Shown here: piece by piece, positions 16,977-24,684 of the stretch
How the letters are laid out: each line of letters opens with the position of its first letter
How positions within the stretch are numbered: the stretch's first letter is position 1
Origin: Planctomycetaceae bacterium
Lineage (GTDB): Bacteria > Planctomycetota > Planctomycetia > Pirellulales > Lacipirellulaceae
DNA length: 64,000 bases
Reading direction: 5' to 3'
Assembly (NCBI GenBank): GCA_002702655.1
Contig: PABB01000056.1
Coordinates: forward strand, 62,001 to 126,000
The notes under the pieces: model-generated
The model's input: only the letters and a program-made list of their open reading frames with translations
Databases searched by the model: none
Told to the model about the DNA's origin: nothing
Translations under genes and position numbers: made by a program

Positions 16977-17336
16977 TCAACCTTGCAGTTGGTCGGCCCG
17001 GTCGATGTCAACCGAGTCGTAGTTGTTGTAGAAGTTCAGCACGATCGCCAGCGCCACGGCCGCTTCCGCTGCGGCGAGCACAATGACGAACAGCGCCATC
17101 AACGGCCCGTCGAGCCCCAGCCCCTGGCCCTCGCCCCGCAGAAACCGACTGCCAAAGGCGATGAAGTTGAGGTTGGCGCCGTTGAGCACCAGTTCGATCC
17201 CCATCAGCACGCCCAGGGCGTTGCGCTTCAGCGCCATGCACAGCACGCCGCACACGAACAGCACGGCCCCGACGGCCATGTAGTGGGCGACGCCGACAGG
17301 TTCGGTCAGCAGGTTGGCGAGCATGAAGTGATGCAT
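16977..17336 (-). CDS. nuoK: NADH-quinone oxidoreductase subunit K
   Basis: This small three-helix membrane subunit of complex I has 119 residues. The two membrane-buried Glu residues that are part of the proton path are present, in VLMGIELVLNGANLNF and AAAEAAVALAIVLNFYN. The N-terminus has about 15 residues more than most homologues. The gene lies between nuoJ (21 bp) and nuoL (20 bp to its ATG). Confidence 0.96.
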   Translation of the reverse strand: MHHFMLANLLTEPVGVAHYMAVGAVLFVCGVLCMALKRNALGVLMGIELVLNGANLNFIAFGSRFLRGEGQGLGLDGPLMALFVIVLAAAEAAVALAIVLNFYNNYDSVDIDRADQLQG

Positions 17337-17357
17337 AGTGACCTGTGCGAGTTCGAC

Positions 17358-17969
17358 TTAGCCCGGAGCGGCCGCCGAGGGAGAACGGCGCTTGGCCCGT
17401 GCCAAGTAAGCCGCCCCGATCAGCACCACCAGCAGGTGGACCGATACGATTTCAAACGGCAGCAGGTACGACGACATGCCGCCGCGGAGCGTTTCGTCGG
17501 GTTGATCCAGTTGATCGACGCGACCGTTGGTCAGGGCGACGCCGATGGGCGTGGCGGTGGGCTGCACGGCCACCGCCTCCGCCTCGGCCCGCGAGATCGG
17601 TTGCCATTGGGGCGTCTCGAAGGCCGCCATCCACAATAGCGCCACCAACGCACAGCCGGTGACCAGACCGACGATCCATTGCCCCGCGGGCGTCTTCATC
17701 TCGACGAACTGTTTCTGCGACGTGAGCATGACGCCGAAGATCAGCAGCACCAGGGTGCCGCCGACGTAGATCATCAATTGCATCGCGCCGACGAAATCTT
17801 CGCCGGCCAGGAAGAACAACCCGGCGGTGCTGGCCAGCGACATGACCAGGTAAAACGCCATGCGGACGACGTTCCGCGAGAACACCACCGCCAGCGCAAA
17901 GCCGCAGGCCAGTGCTGAAAACAGCAGGAAGAAAAAGGTCGGCCAGTAGATTCCGTCACCCACGGTCAC
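17358..17969 (-). CDS. nuoJ: NADH-quinone oxidoreductase subunit J
   Basis: This complex I membrane subunit has 203 residues. The conserved helix with its pi-bulge region is recognisable in AMQLMIYVGGTLVLLIFGVM. A loop of about 55 residues (AFETPQWQPISRAEAEAVAV onward) separates the last two helices and is longer than usual. The start codon is GTG and overlaps the nuoH stop (GTGA), with a strong GGGAGG site just ahead, so nuoJ is translationally coupled to nuoH. Confidence 0.95.
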   Translation of the reverse strand: MTVGDGIYWPTFFFLLFSALACGFALAVVFSRNVVRMAFYLVMSLASTAGLFFLAGEDFVGAMQLMIYVGGTLVLLIFGVMLTSQKQFVEMKTPAGQWIVGLVTGCALVALLWMAAFETPQWQPISRAEAEAVAVQPTATPIGVALTNGRVDQLDQPDETLRGGMSSYLLPFEIVSVHLLVVLIGAAYLARAKRRSPSAAAPG

Positions 17970-19264
17970 TTGCCTCCCTGGAGATTCGTTGAAGCGATTT
18001 GCAGTGCCGCGGCGCCGGTCAGCTTCGCGGCAGCGACCTTTCGCGACGGCTCGCTGCTAACAGTTTGGTCCTCGCTGGCTTCCGGTTCGTCTTCGTCAGT
18101 CGCTGCGGCCGTCGCGTCGGACCAGCCCTCGCTGACGGACTGCAATTCGGCGGGGGACTCCAGCAGACCGAAGAACGTGCGGCCCGGCAGCGACCATTGC
18201 CAGGCCACCGCGCCCAGGAAGAACGCCGCGGCCAACGGCGTGCAGTATTTCAAGCAGGTGGCCATCACCTGGTCGATGCGCAAACGCGGCAACGTCCAGC
18301 GGATCCACATCATCACGCACACGCCTGCCACGGCCTTGCCAATGACGTTGATCACGCCCAGCACTTGTCCGATATACCAAGCGATGTCGCCGTTGGCCGC
18401 CGTCAGGCCCAGCCACTCGGTGATTGGCAATGGACCGTTCCAGCCGCCCAAAAACAGGATCGACGCCAACAGGCTCACCGAGAACATCGAGCCGTACTCG
18501 GCCATGAAGAAGAAGCTCCACCGCAGGCCCGAGTATTCGGTGTGGAAGCCGGCGACCAGTTCGCTCTCGGCCTCGGCGAGGTCGAACGGCGCCCGGTTCA
18601 CGCTGGCGGTCGCACAGGTGAAGTACACCCAAAAGATCAGGAACGTTGCCGGGTCGTGGAAGATCAGCCAATTGGTGAACCAGCCCTGTTGCACGTCGCC
18701 GATGACGACCAGGTCGAGCGAGCCGGCCAGCATGACCGGCACCACGGCGCACAGGCCCAGCGGCACTTCGTAGCTCACCACTTGGGCCGCCTCGCGCATG
18801 GCGCCGAACAGCGACCACTTGGACGCCGACGCGTAGCCGGCGAGGATCACGCCGAACACTTCCAGCCCCAGCACGGCCAGCACGAAGAACACGCCGGTGT
18901 TCACATGCTGGACAATGAACGGATAGTCGCCCCCCGCAAACGGGATGGCCAGGAATGCGGCGATCGATGCACAGAAGCTCACGTACGGCGCGATGCGAAA
19001 CAGCATCTTGTCGGCGCCGCCGGGGACCAGGTCTTCCTTGGTCAGCAGTTTCAGGCCGTCGGCCAGCGTTTGCAGCCAGCCGAACTTGCCGCCGACGCGC
19101 GTCGGGCCGAGTCGATCCTGAATACGGCCGGAGATCTTGCGCTCCAGCCAGATGAACACCAACGCGCCCACGGCGACGAGATTGATGATCAGGCCAACGT
19201 GAATTGCCCCCGCCACCATGTAGGCGAGCCAGGCGGGCAGATAATTGGCAAGAAACTCGGCCAC
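17966..19264 (-). CDS. nuoH: NADH-quinone oxidoreductase subunit H
   Basis: This membrane subunit forms the quinone-chamber link between the peripheral and membrane arms. It has 432 residues against ~330-350. The diagnostic segment WLERKISGRIQDRLGPTRVG is intact, as are FDLAEAESELVAGFHTEYSG and the later membrane helices. The C-terminus carries an extra hydrophilic tail of about 75 residues rich in Ala, Asp, Glu and Ser (TAAATDEDEPEASEDQ). A 222-bp gap without a recognisable gene separates it from nuoD. Confidence 0.96.
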   Translation of the reverse strand: MAEFLANYLPAWLAYMVAGAIHVGLIINLVAVGALVFIWLERKISGRIQDRLGPTRVGGKFGWLQTLADGLKLLTKEDLVPGGADKMLFRIAPYVSFCASIAAFLAIPFAGGDYPFIVQHVNTGVFFVLAVLGLEVFGVILAGYASASKWSLFGAMREAAQVVSYEVPLGLCAVVPVMLAGSLDLVVIGDVQQGWFTNWLIFHDPATFLIFWVYFTCATASVNRAPFDLAEAESELVAGFHTEYSGLRWSFFFMAEYGSMFSVSLLASILFLGGWNGPLPITEWLGLTAANGDIAWYIGQVLGVINVIGKAVAGVCVMMWIRWTLPRLRIDQVMATCLKYCTPLAAAFFLGAVAWQWSLPGRTFFGLLESPAELQSVSEGWSDATAAATDEDEPEASEDQTVSSEPSRKVAAAKLTGAAALQIASTNLQGGK

Positions 19265-19486
19265 TGTTCGGCTTTCCGTCTCGTCGTTGACCGCTTCGCT
19301 GGAGGGCGAAGTCAGTTTCTCAACATGTTGTGGCAGCGGCAGTTACATCCCGTGCAGGCGCCGCCGCGGAAGATCGTGAAATATTGCACGAAGTCAGGTC
19401 GATCAACAAGCCCCTGCGGATTGCTTTTTTGCCGGCATTCGCCGCATTTTCGGGCGACGGCGGCGGGTCTGCGGCGAGTTTGCCGA

Positions 19487-20692
19487 CTAGCGGTCGATCT
19501 CGCCCATCACGATGTCCAGCGAACCGACGATCGCCGGGATGTCGGCGATCAAGCAGCCGCGACACAAGTCGCTGGTGACCGACAGGTTGCAGAACGAGCT
19601 GCTCCGCGCCCGCGCCCGCCACGGAATCGAGCTGCCGTCGCTGACAAGGTAGAAACCCATCTGCCCGCGGGGCGATTCCGTCTCCAGATAGGCCTCGCCC
19701 TTGGGCAGCTTCTCGGTCAACTTGCGCGGCTCGCCGTAGCCGCCCTCCGCCGTGCTGTAGCGGTCAATTGCCTGGCGAACCAAGTCAATCGACTGCACCA
19801 CCTCGAGCATCCGCACATAGAACCGGTGCCAACAGTCGCCCAGCACGGCCTCGTGCGGGACGGCCGGGTACTTGTGGTCCTTCGGGTAGTGGCCGTCCTT
19901 CTCGACGATCACCTCAAAGGCGTAACCGTCGTACATGGCCGTGTAGATTTCCTCGCCGTCGCGACGCAGGTCGTGGTCCACGCCGCTGCCGCGAAGCACT
20001 GGGCCGCTGGTGCCGAAGTTGATCGCCATCTCCGGCGACATGACGCCGATGCCGGCGGTGCGTTTGATAAAGATCGAGTTGGTCGTCAGCAGCGCGTGGT
20101 ACTCGGCGATGATCGGCTCGAACTGCTCCAGAAACGCCTCGCATTTCTGCAGCCAGCCGCGGGGCAGGTCGGCGGTCGCCCCGCCGACGGTCAGGTAGCT
20201 GTAGGTGAGCCGGGCGCCGCAGACTTCCTCGAACAGATCGAGAATCTTCTCACGCTCGCGGAAGGCGTACAAAAACGGGCTGAAGCTGCCCAGGTCCAGG
20301 CCGTAGGCGCCCATGCCGACCAGATGGCTGGCGATGCGGCCCATCTCGGCAATGATCACCCGCAGGTGCCGGCCCTTCTCCGGCGGTTCGTACTTCAACA
20401 GCTTCTCGACGGTCAGCGACCAGCCGAGATTCATGTTCATCCCGGCCAGATAGTCCATCCGGTCGGTGTAGGGGATCCACTGCCGGGGCGTGAGATTCTC
20501 GCCGATCTTCTCTGCGCAGCGATGCAGGTAGCCCAAGTGCGGCGTGACTTCCGAGACAACCTCGCCATCGGTCCGCAGCACCAGCCGCAGCACGCCGTGC
20601 GTGCTGGGATGCTGGGGACCCATGTTCACCAACATCTCGTCGGTGCGAACGTCGAATTCAATGACGCGAGGATCGTCAACAAGCGTGGACAT
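19487..20692 (-). CDS. nuoD: NADH-quinone oxidoreductase subunit D (open in frame to an upstream domain)
   Basis: This 49-kDa-type subunit lines the quinone site in the peripheral arm. It has 401-402 residues from ATG 20692. Quinone-site residues sit in NMGPQHPSTHGVLRL and YTDRMDYLAG; the C-terminus has ETESPRGQMGFYLVSDG. There is no stop codon between this frame and the upstream four-helix-bundle ORF, so translation could give one 544-residue fusion. No Shine-Dalgarno precedes ATG 20692: the 27 bp upstream are heptamer repeat. A good purine stretch (GCGGAAGG) is instead at the end of nuoC beyond the cassette, where the ancestral nuoD site may have been. Whether NuoD is made alone or fused is open. 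Confidence 0.95.
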   Translation of the reverse strand: MSTLVDDPRVIEFDVRTDEMLVNMGPQHPSTHGVLRLVLRTDGEVVSEVTPHLGYLHRCAEKIGENLTPRQWIPYTDRMDYLAGMNMNLGWSLTVEKLLKYEPPEKGRHLRVIIAEMGRIASHLVGMGAYGLDLGSFSPFLYAFREREKILDLFEEVCGARLTYSYLTVGGATADLPRGWLQKCEAFLEQFEPIIAEYHALLTTNSIFIKRTAGIGVMSPEMAINFGTSGPVLRGSGVDHDLRRDGEEIYTAMYDGYAFEVIVEKDGHYPKDHKYPAVPHEAVLGDCWHRFYVRMLEVVQSIDLVRQAIDRYSTAEGGYGEPRKLTEKLPKGEAYLETESPRGQMGFYLVSDGSSIPWRARARSSSFCNLSVTSDLCRGCLIADIPAIVGSLDIVMGEIDR

Positions 20693-21121
20693 GTGAGTTG
20701 TCCGTGGTCCGTAGTCAGTTGTGTCGGTTTTGGGATTGCAAGCCGCGCGACCGATCGACCTGATGTAAGCGTTCAAGCGCGGTGCAAGTTCGTCGATGAT
20801 CGATCGGAGTTGTTCAATTTGTCCCGCGTCAAGCAGATCTCGCGAGTAGGCTCGTCTGAGCCAGTGTTTTGTTTCGTATAGGGAACCGCGGGCGATCTTG
20901 GCGAATCGGCGATTGTCGCCGTACGATCCGCGGCCGCAGCCTTCGGCGATGTTGGCGCCAACGCTGTCAGCCGCCCGAATGAGTTGCCCTCCAAGCGTGG
21001 CTTTGGCCATTTGGTCCCAGTGCAACGCGATTCGCCAAGTTAAGTCGGCCAGTCTCTCAGCCAACTGGTAAACCTCCAGCTTTTCAAAATCAGTCCGAGC
21101 CACGCCTATCACCACTGACAA
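20693..21121 (-). CDS. Four-helix-bundle (S23/IVP-like) domain read in frame into NuoD
   Basis: About 125 residues match the four-helix-bundle family of 23S rRNA intervening-sequence proteins, also related to the Avd protein of diversity-generating retroelements: FEKLEVYQLAERLADLTWRI, LGGQLIRAADSVGANIAEGC, NRRFAKIARGSLYETKHWL and a last helix ending AYIRSIGR. Such proteins are small, basic and thought to bind nucleic acid. Candidate starts are TTG 21121 or one of the GTG codons just after it; there is no ATG. The frame has no stop: its last residues (DYGPRTTH) are coded by the repeat and run into the nuoD ATG. Flanking inverted heptamer arrays mark it as an insert in the operon. Confidence 0.8.
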
Positions 21122-21144
21122 CGGACCACGGACGACTGACTACC
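20693..21144. mobile_element. Putative cassette: inverted heptamer arrays around a four-helix-bundle ORF
   Basis: The left array (20697-20724) reads GTTGTCC, GTGGTCC, GTAGTCA, GTTGTGT. The right array (21110-21144) reads CACCACT, GACAACG, GACCACG, GACGACT, GACTACC. Compared as inverted repeats, 24 of 27 positions agree (20697-20723 against 21110-21136). The cassette begins exactly at the nuoC stop codon, which is inside the right array, and ends immediately before the nuoD ATG. No transposase is inside, so mobility would need outside help. The boundaries are read from sequence; mobility is inference. Confidence 0.6.
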
Positions 21145-21670
21145 TTCCGCGGATGCCGTGGTACTCGGTCGGCATCTCGTAGTCTTTCCGCAGCGGATAG
21201 CCCACCCAATCTTCCGGGCAGAGAATTCGTCGCAGGTTGGGGTGGTCGGTGAATTTCACTCCCAGCAAGTCAAAGCACTCCCGCTCGTGCCAGTCGGCAG
21301 TCGCCCAAATCCCCGCCACGCTCGGCACTTCGGGCAACTGTCCCGGGACGTCGTCACGCCACCGCGGCACGATCACCTTGAGCACCAAACTGTGTTTGTG
21401 CTGCATGCTGAACAGGTGATAGACGACCTGCATGTGCGGCTCGAAGTCGGCTTTGGCCGCCTTCTTGGGGTCAGTCTCCAGGTAATCAACCGCGGTCACG
21501 CTGTTGAGGTAATCGAACGCCAGGCTCGGCTCGTCGTGCAGGTGTTGGCACACCGCCAGCAGGCCCTGGGCCGTCACTTCGACCCACGGGTCGACGTTCT
21601 CCAAGTTGGCGCCAACGATATCGTCGCCGAACTTCTGCTTCAGTTGGTCGACAAACGCTTGTCCGCTCAT
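21140..21670 (-). CDS. nuoC: NADH-quinone oxidoreductase subunit C
   Basis: This 30-kDa-type subunit of the peripheral arm has 176 residues from ATG 21670. The signature region is clear: WHERECFDLLGVKFTDHP, LRRILCPEDW and YPLRKDYEMP near the C-terminus. The frame remains open upstream of 21670 only because it overlaps nuoA in another frame. Its stop codon TAG (21142-21140) lies inside the repeat array that begins the four-helix-bundle cassette. In enterobacteria nuoC and nuoD are one fused gene, so the junction used here is one that tolerates added sequence. No nuoB lies between nuoA and nuoC. Confidence 0.95.
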   Translation of the reverse strand: MSGQAFVDQLKQKFGDDIVGANLENVDPWVEVTAQGLLAVCQHLHDEPSLAFDYLNSVTAVDYLETDPKKAAKADFEPHMQVVYHLFSMQHKHSLVLKVIVPRWRDDVPGQLPEVPSVAGIWATADWHERECFDLLGVKFTDHPNLRRILCPEDWVGYPLRKDYEMPTEYHGIRGR

Positions 21671-21780
21671 GTCTGTTCTGGCCGCTTGAGGGCTTGAAGG
21701 TCGTTTCGCCACCGTGCGTGGCGCGGGCGTCGTTTGGTTTGCGTGGTGGTCGCGGCTCGTCGGCCGGGCTTCGTGGCCGC

Positions 21781-22593
21781 TTAGGCGGAGAGGATCGAGC
21801 CCGCCGGGCGCGTCGACCGCGTTTCGGCTTCCGCGGGGTGCGACCGCTCGACGACCTCGCCGCGTTGGCTTTGCACCGAGCGGACCCAGTCGAGGTCGCC
21901 CCGCTTCCACACGTAGAAGAAGCCGACCATCAGCACGGCGAAGAACACGCCGATGTCCACGATCGTCGAGGCCGCCAGGCGCCGGGCGGTCAGCCGGATC
22001 GAATCTCGCGTCACTTCGGCAGGCGTCACTGAGGGGCCCAGTTCGCTGATGACCCGTGCCGCTTCCTCGGTCGATAGCGTCCTCGCCAGTTGTTCCGCTC
22101 CGTCGTCCGCCGCGGCCATCTCCGCGCGGCGTCGCTCGACGACCCGCTCCGACGCGCCGGCCTGCGCGGCCAGCGTCAGTGCGTCGGCGTACGGCACGGA
22201 ATCGGCGGAGGGCTTGCTGACGCCCAGTTCGCGGTACACGGCCGCGACGGGGGCGGGCAGCGTTTCGGCCGTCTCTTGCGAGACAATGGCTGCGGCGGGG
22301 CCGTTCTCGGCAGCCAGCCGCGTCGACTTGCCGAACACAGTCGCCCACGGAAAGAAAAACGCGACTTCCACGTCAAAAATGATGAACAACAGCGCGACCA
22401 CGTAGAAACGCAGGTCGAACTGCACGAAGCTGGAACCGATCGTCGGTTCGCCGCACTCGTAGATCTCCAGCTTCTCCTCGTTGGGCAGGTTCGGTCGCAC
22501 GAAGCGGCCGACCACCAGATTCACGAGGAGAAAGATCGCAGCGGCCCCGGCGAACAATGCCAGGTATGCGACAATCGCGGTGGGCGTGGCCAT
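21781..22593 (-). CDS. nuoA: NADH-quinone oxidoreductase subunit A with large internal insertion
   Basis: This three-helix membrane subunit next to the quinone channel has 270 residues, about twice the usual ~120-150. The conserved part before the second helix is normal ([20 protein letters not shown], then [19 protein letters not shown]). After [10 protein letters not shown] comes a soluble insertion of about 115 residues, Ala/Glu-rich and probably helical ([31 protein letters not shown]). The final helix then returns ([20 protein letters not shown]). A 110-bp gap follows before nuoC and holds no nuoB. Confidence 0.93.
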   Translation of the reverse strand: MATPTAIVAYLALFAGAAAIFLLVNLVVGRFVRPNLPNEEKLEIYECGEPTIGSSFVQFDLRFYVVALLFIIFDVEVAFFFPWATVFGKSTRLAAENGPAAAIVSQETAETLPAPVAAVYRELGVSKPSADSVPYADALTLAAQAGASERVVERRRAEMAAADDGAEQLARTLSTEEAARVISELGPSVTPAEVTRDSIRLTARRLAASTIVDIGVFFAVLMVGFFYVWKRGDLDWVRSVQSQRGEVVERSHPAEAETRSTRPAGSILSA

Positions 22594-22686
22594 AGTCGAC
22601 GTCGTTGGCGTGAGCTAAGCGGTGCGGTGGAAAACGAAGCGAACGTTGAAATCAACTTGTTGAGAGTCGCGAACGCTGTCGAGGCG

Positions 22687-23235
22687 TTAACTATTCGGAC
22701 CGCCGTGGACCGGTTCTGTGATCACCTTCGACTGGGACACCGCCGTCGGGTTCAACGTGGCGCGACCCCACGCAACATCCAGCGGCAGACGCGAGTAGTC
22801 GACAATGCAGCCGTCGCGGCTGTAACAGCTCAAGTCGTGCGTGGAGCCCATAAAGATGCAATCGACGGGGCACGGCTCGACGCACAGGGCGCAAAACATG
22901 CATTTCGTGTAGTCGATCGTGTAACCCGTGATTTGGAAGCCCTTGCTCCCCTCGGACTTTTCCTTGCCGATATAGATGCAATCCACGGGGCAAGCCTTGG
23001 CGCACTGATCGCAAGCGATGCAGGTCGTGAGATCAAAGCGATGAAACCCTCGGTACCGCGGCGCCACGGGAACCGGCTTTTCGGGGTACTCGAAATGCTC
23101 GGTAAACGTCTTGCGATCAGGGCGATACGTCTTGATCCAAGTCCGCAGCGTCACCCACATGCCGTGGGCGACGGTGAAGACGGCTTCGAAGATGTTCCCC
23201 AGCCAGGGGGAGACGCGTTTCAGCCGAGCAATCAT
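22687..23235 (-). CDS. nuoI: NADH-quinone oxidoreductase subunit I (2 x 4Fe-4S)
   Basis: This ferredoxin-like subunit carries clusters N6a and N6b towards the quinone site. It has 182 residues from ATG 23235, chosen because GGTAGGAT lies 12 nt ahead. Both cluster motifs are complete: CIACDQCAKACPVDC and CMFCALCVEPCPVDC. The N-terminal amphipathic helix (LGNIFEAVFTVAHGMW) is the membrane-contact part. As the first gene of the minus-strand operon it departs from the common A-to-N order. A -35/-10 pair lies about 120 nt upstream. Confidence 0.96.
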   Translation of the reverse strand: MIARLKRVSPWLGNIFEAVFTVAHGMWVTLRTWIKTYRPDRKTFTEHFEYPEKPVPVAPRYRGFHRFDLTTCIACDQCAKACPVDCIYIGKEKSEGSKGFQITGYTIDYTKCMFCALCVEPCPVDCIFMGSTHDLSCYSRDGCIVDYSRLPLDVAWGRATLNPTAVSQSKVITEPVHGGPNS

Positions 23236-23356
23236 CGAGCGGCGAGATCCTACCGTCGCTAACCTGTTGTCAGGAGCGAGGTTGCAAGTGGAGGGGGCGC
23301 GATGCACAGCACGTCGGTATCCTCGCGACGCGCCGCTGCTGTCATCCGAACCGCCG

Positions 23357-23384
23357 ATTATAGGTTCGAGTCACTGACTCGCAA
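23357..23384 (-). promoter_or_regulatory. Candidate sigma70-type promoter of the nuo operon
   Basis: On the minus strand TTGCGA, a 16-bp spacer and a perfect TATAAT hexamer are read at 23384-23357, placing transcription start roughly 115 nt before the nuoI ATG. It is the only good promoter seen upstream of the operon. Confidence 0.6.
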
Positions 23385-23946
23385 CCGGCCGCGCGACAAC
23401 AATTCGCGCCAATGCGCACGCTAATGCGCACGAGACTCCCAAGGGCGTGCGAGCCGCCTATGGCCAGCCATTCTTCCGACAGAGGGCGGGAGGCAAACAC
23501 GCGCCCCGTGGCGACGCCAACTTCCGTTTCGCGTGCCGCGGCGGCGAGGCGGTCGGCGCCGGCCGCACTCGGCGACCCGACCTCGCCTCCTGCCGACGGG
23601 GCGTCGCCGACCGCCGCGAGGTGTCCCGATTGGCGGTCGTGTCTCGGTTGATTTGTGAATTGTACGGGTTCGTTAAATCGTCCCTGCAACGTTACGGCTG
23701 CTCAGTAGGCAGCGATTCGGCCCGATCGCCCTTCGGCCTGCTCGTTAGCGTGAGGCGGCAATTCGTAAGGTGTTGTTATTCATTGGGTTATCGCGATATG
23801 AGGCGCAGCGGCGGTTGCGGCGAGACATCGACGGTGTCGGGATCGAGTTTTGGGTGGACGGGGTAAAATACGTCGAGAATGCCGGTCCAGGGCCGGTCAT
23901 GCGGCTTCGCGTAGCAAAAAAGGGGCCATGACGCAAGCAACTTTTC

Positions 23947-23974
23947 TTGACTCGGTAAATCCACCACGTAGAGT
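23947..23974 (+). promoter_or_regulatory. Candidate csrA promoter
   Basis: TTGACT, a 16-bp spacer and TAGAGT lie about 150 nt upstream of the csrA ATG. The leader contains several GGA triplets (in GAGGGGAT, CCGGAGC and the Shine-Dalgarno AAGGAAT), the motif CsrA binds, so autoregulation is plausible. Confidence 0.45.
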
Positions 23975-24123
23975 GAAGCGAGGGGATAAAAACGATGCCC
24001 CCGCGGTCGGTGTGCGTATGGGCTGCCAATATGAGAATTGGCGGCTGCGTCCGTCGGCCAACGACTGGTCCCTCCCGCCGGAGCGGGCTGCGGCGCCGGT
24101 CGCCAACCCGAAGGAATCGTGCG

Positions 24124-24339
24124 ATGTTAGTGCTGTCCCGGAAAAAGAACGAAAGTATTGTCATTAACGATGACATTACGATCGTGGTCGTCGAAATCCG
24201 CGGGGATAAGGTTCGCCTGGGCGTCGAAGCGCCGAAGGAAGTGCCCGTCCACCGCAACGAGGTCTACGAGGCCATTCGGCGCAACCAACCCGTGAAGAAC
24301 GAGCCCTCCAAAGAAGCCGAAGCCGGTTCCTCGGAGTAG
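24124..24339 (+). CDS. csrA: Carbon storage regulator, mRNA-binding protein CsrA
   Basis: This is a 71-residue RNA-binding dimer that controls translation and stability of target mRNAs at GGA motifs. The N-terminus [16 protein letters not shown] and the core [20 protein letters not shown] are nearly canonical, including the Leu4-Arg6 and Arg44-type RNA-contact region. A Lys/Glu-rich tail of about 12 residues follows. The start is supported by AAGGA about 10 nt ahead. The gene stands alone with its own candidate promoter and a strong terminator. In bacteria with flagella CsrA is often paired with FliW, but no such neighbour is here. Confidence 0.97.
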   Translation: MLVLSRKKNESIVINDDITIVVVEIRGDKVRLGVEAPKEVPVHRNEVYEAIRRNQPVKNEPSKEAEAGSSE

Positions 24340-24412
24340 GCCGCGGTTCTTGGCTCTCCGGAGCGCACCGCGGCCGCCGGGCCGCTCGCGCGATTGATAT
24401 TGCGAATCCACT

Positions 24413-24443
24413 CGGACGCCCATTGCGGCGTCCGTTTTTTTTT
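24413..24443 (+). terminator. Rho-independent terminator of csrA
   Basis: The 8-bp stem CGGACGCC / GGCGTCCG with a 6-nt loop is followed directly by nine T residues. It sits 74 bp after the csrA stop codon. This is the cleanest intrinsic terminator in the window. Confidence 0.9.
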
Positions 24444-24514
24444 GCTCCATGCCGGTGGCGACGGCACAGAGAATGCGGTTTTCGCTGCCGGTCACAGGCC
24501 GCGCCCAACGCGGG

Positions 24515-24542
24515 TTGACGAGATAGCCCGCTCCGGGAAAAT
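24515..24542 (+). promoter_or_regulatory. Candidate promoter for tRNA-Glu and hemH
   Basis: TTGACG, a 16-bp spacer and GAAAAT lie about 44 nt upstream of the tRNA. It is the first promoter-like pair after the csrA terminator. Confidence 0.45.
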
Positions 24543-24585
24543 ACAAGGCTTCCAACACCGCAGCTCGCCTCGCGGCGAGCCGCCG

Positions 24586-24658
24586 GGCCCCGTCGTCTAG
24601 CGGTCTAGGACTCCGGCCTTTCACGCCGGCAACACGGGTTCGAGTCCCGTCGGGGTCA
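24586..24658 (+). tRNA. tRNA-Glu (anticodon TTC)
   Basis: The 73-nt cloverleaf folds completely. The acceptor is GGCCCCG with CGGGGTC (one G-T pair), the D-arm GTCTAGCGGTCTAGGAC, the anticodon stem CCGGC/GCCGG around CTTTCAC, and the T-arm has ACGGG/CCCGT around TTCGAGT. The discriminator is A. CCA is not encoded. hemH begins 26 bp later on the same strand. Confidence 0.95.
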
Positions 24659-24684
24659 CTTCAGCGATTTGAGGATTTGCCGTC

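Larger units (their letters stand above)
23236..24123. other. Long divergent gap between nuoI and csrA without a convincing gene
   Basis: These 888 bp separate the nuo operon (leftward) from csrA (rightward). They hold the candidate promoters at 23357-23384 and 23947-23974. AATGCGCACG occurs twice in 22 bp near 23411-23432. Short open frames are Arg/Ser-rich, lack start sites with purine tracts and resemble no family. An unseen small RNA is possible. Confidence 0.6.

Noticed and set aside
17999-20881. A 960-codon plus-strand open frame opposite nuoH and nuoD
   Set aside because: It is antisense to two clearly conserved complex I genes, is rich in Arg, Gln, His and Ala, and has no family motif. 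Long antisense frames are expected in GC-rich genes with strong third-position bias.
20693-21121. A 23S rRNA intervening sequence
   Set aside because: The protein family is typical of such sequences, but the flanks here are nuoC and nuoD, with no rRNA nearby.
21671-21780. A missing or hidden nuoB between nuoA and nuoC
   Set aside because: The gap is only 110 bp, and no NuoB cluster motif was found in any translated frame nearby.
21671-22348. A long N-terminal extension of NuoC
   Set aside because: The extension overlaps nuoA in another frame and is Arg-rich. The family N-terminus begins at ATG 21670.
23342-23689. A 115-residue minus-strand frame upstream of nuoI
   Set aside because: It covers the likely nuo promoter, is Arg/Ser/Ala-rich, lacks a purine start site and resembles no family.
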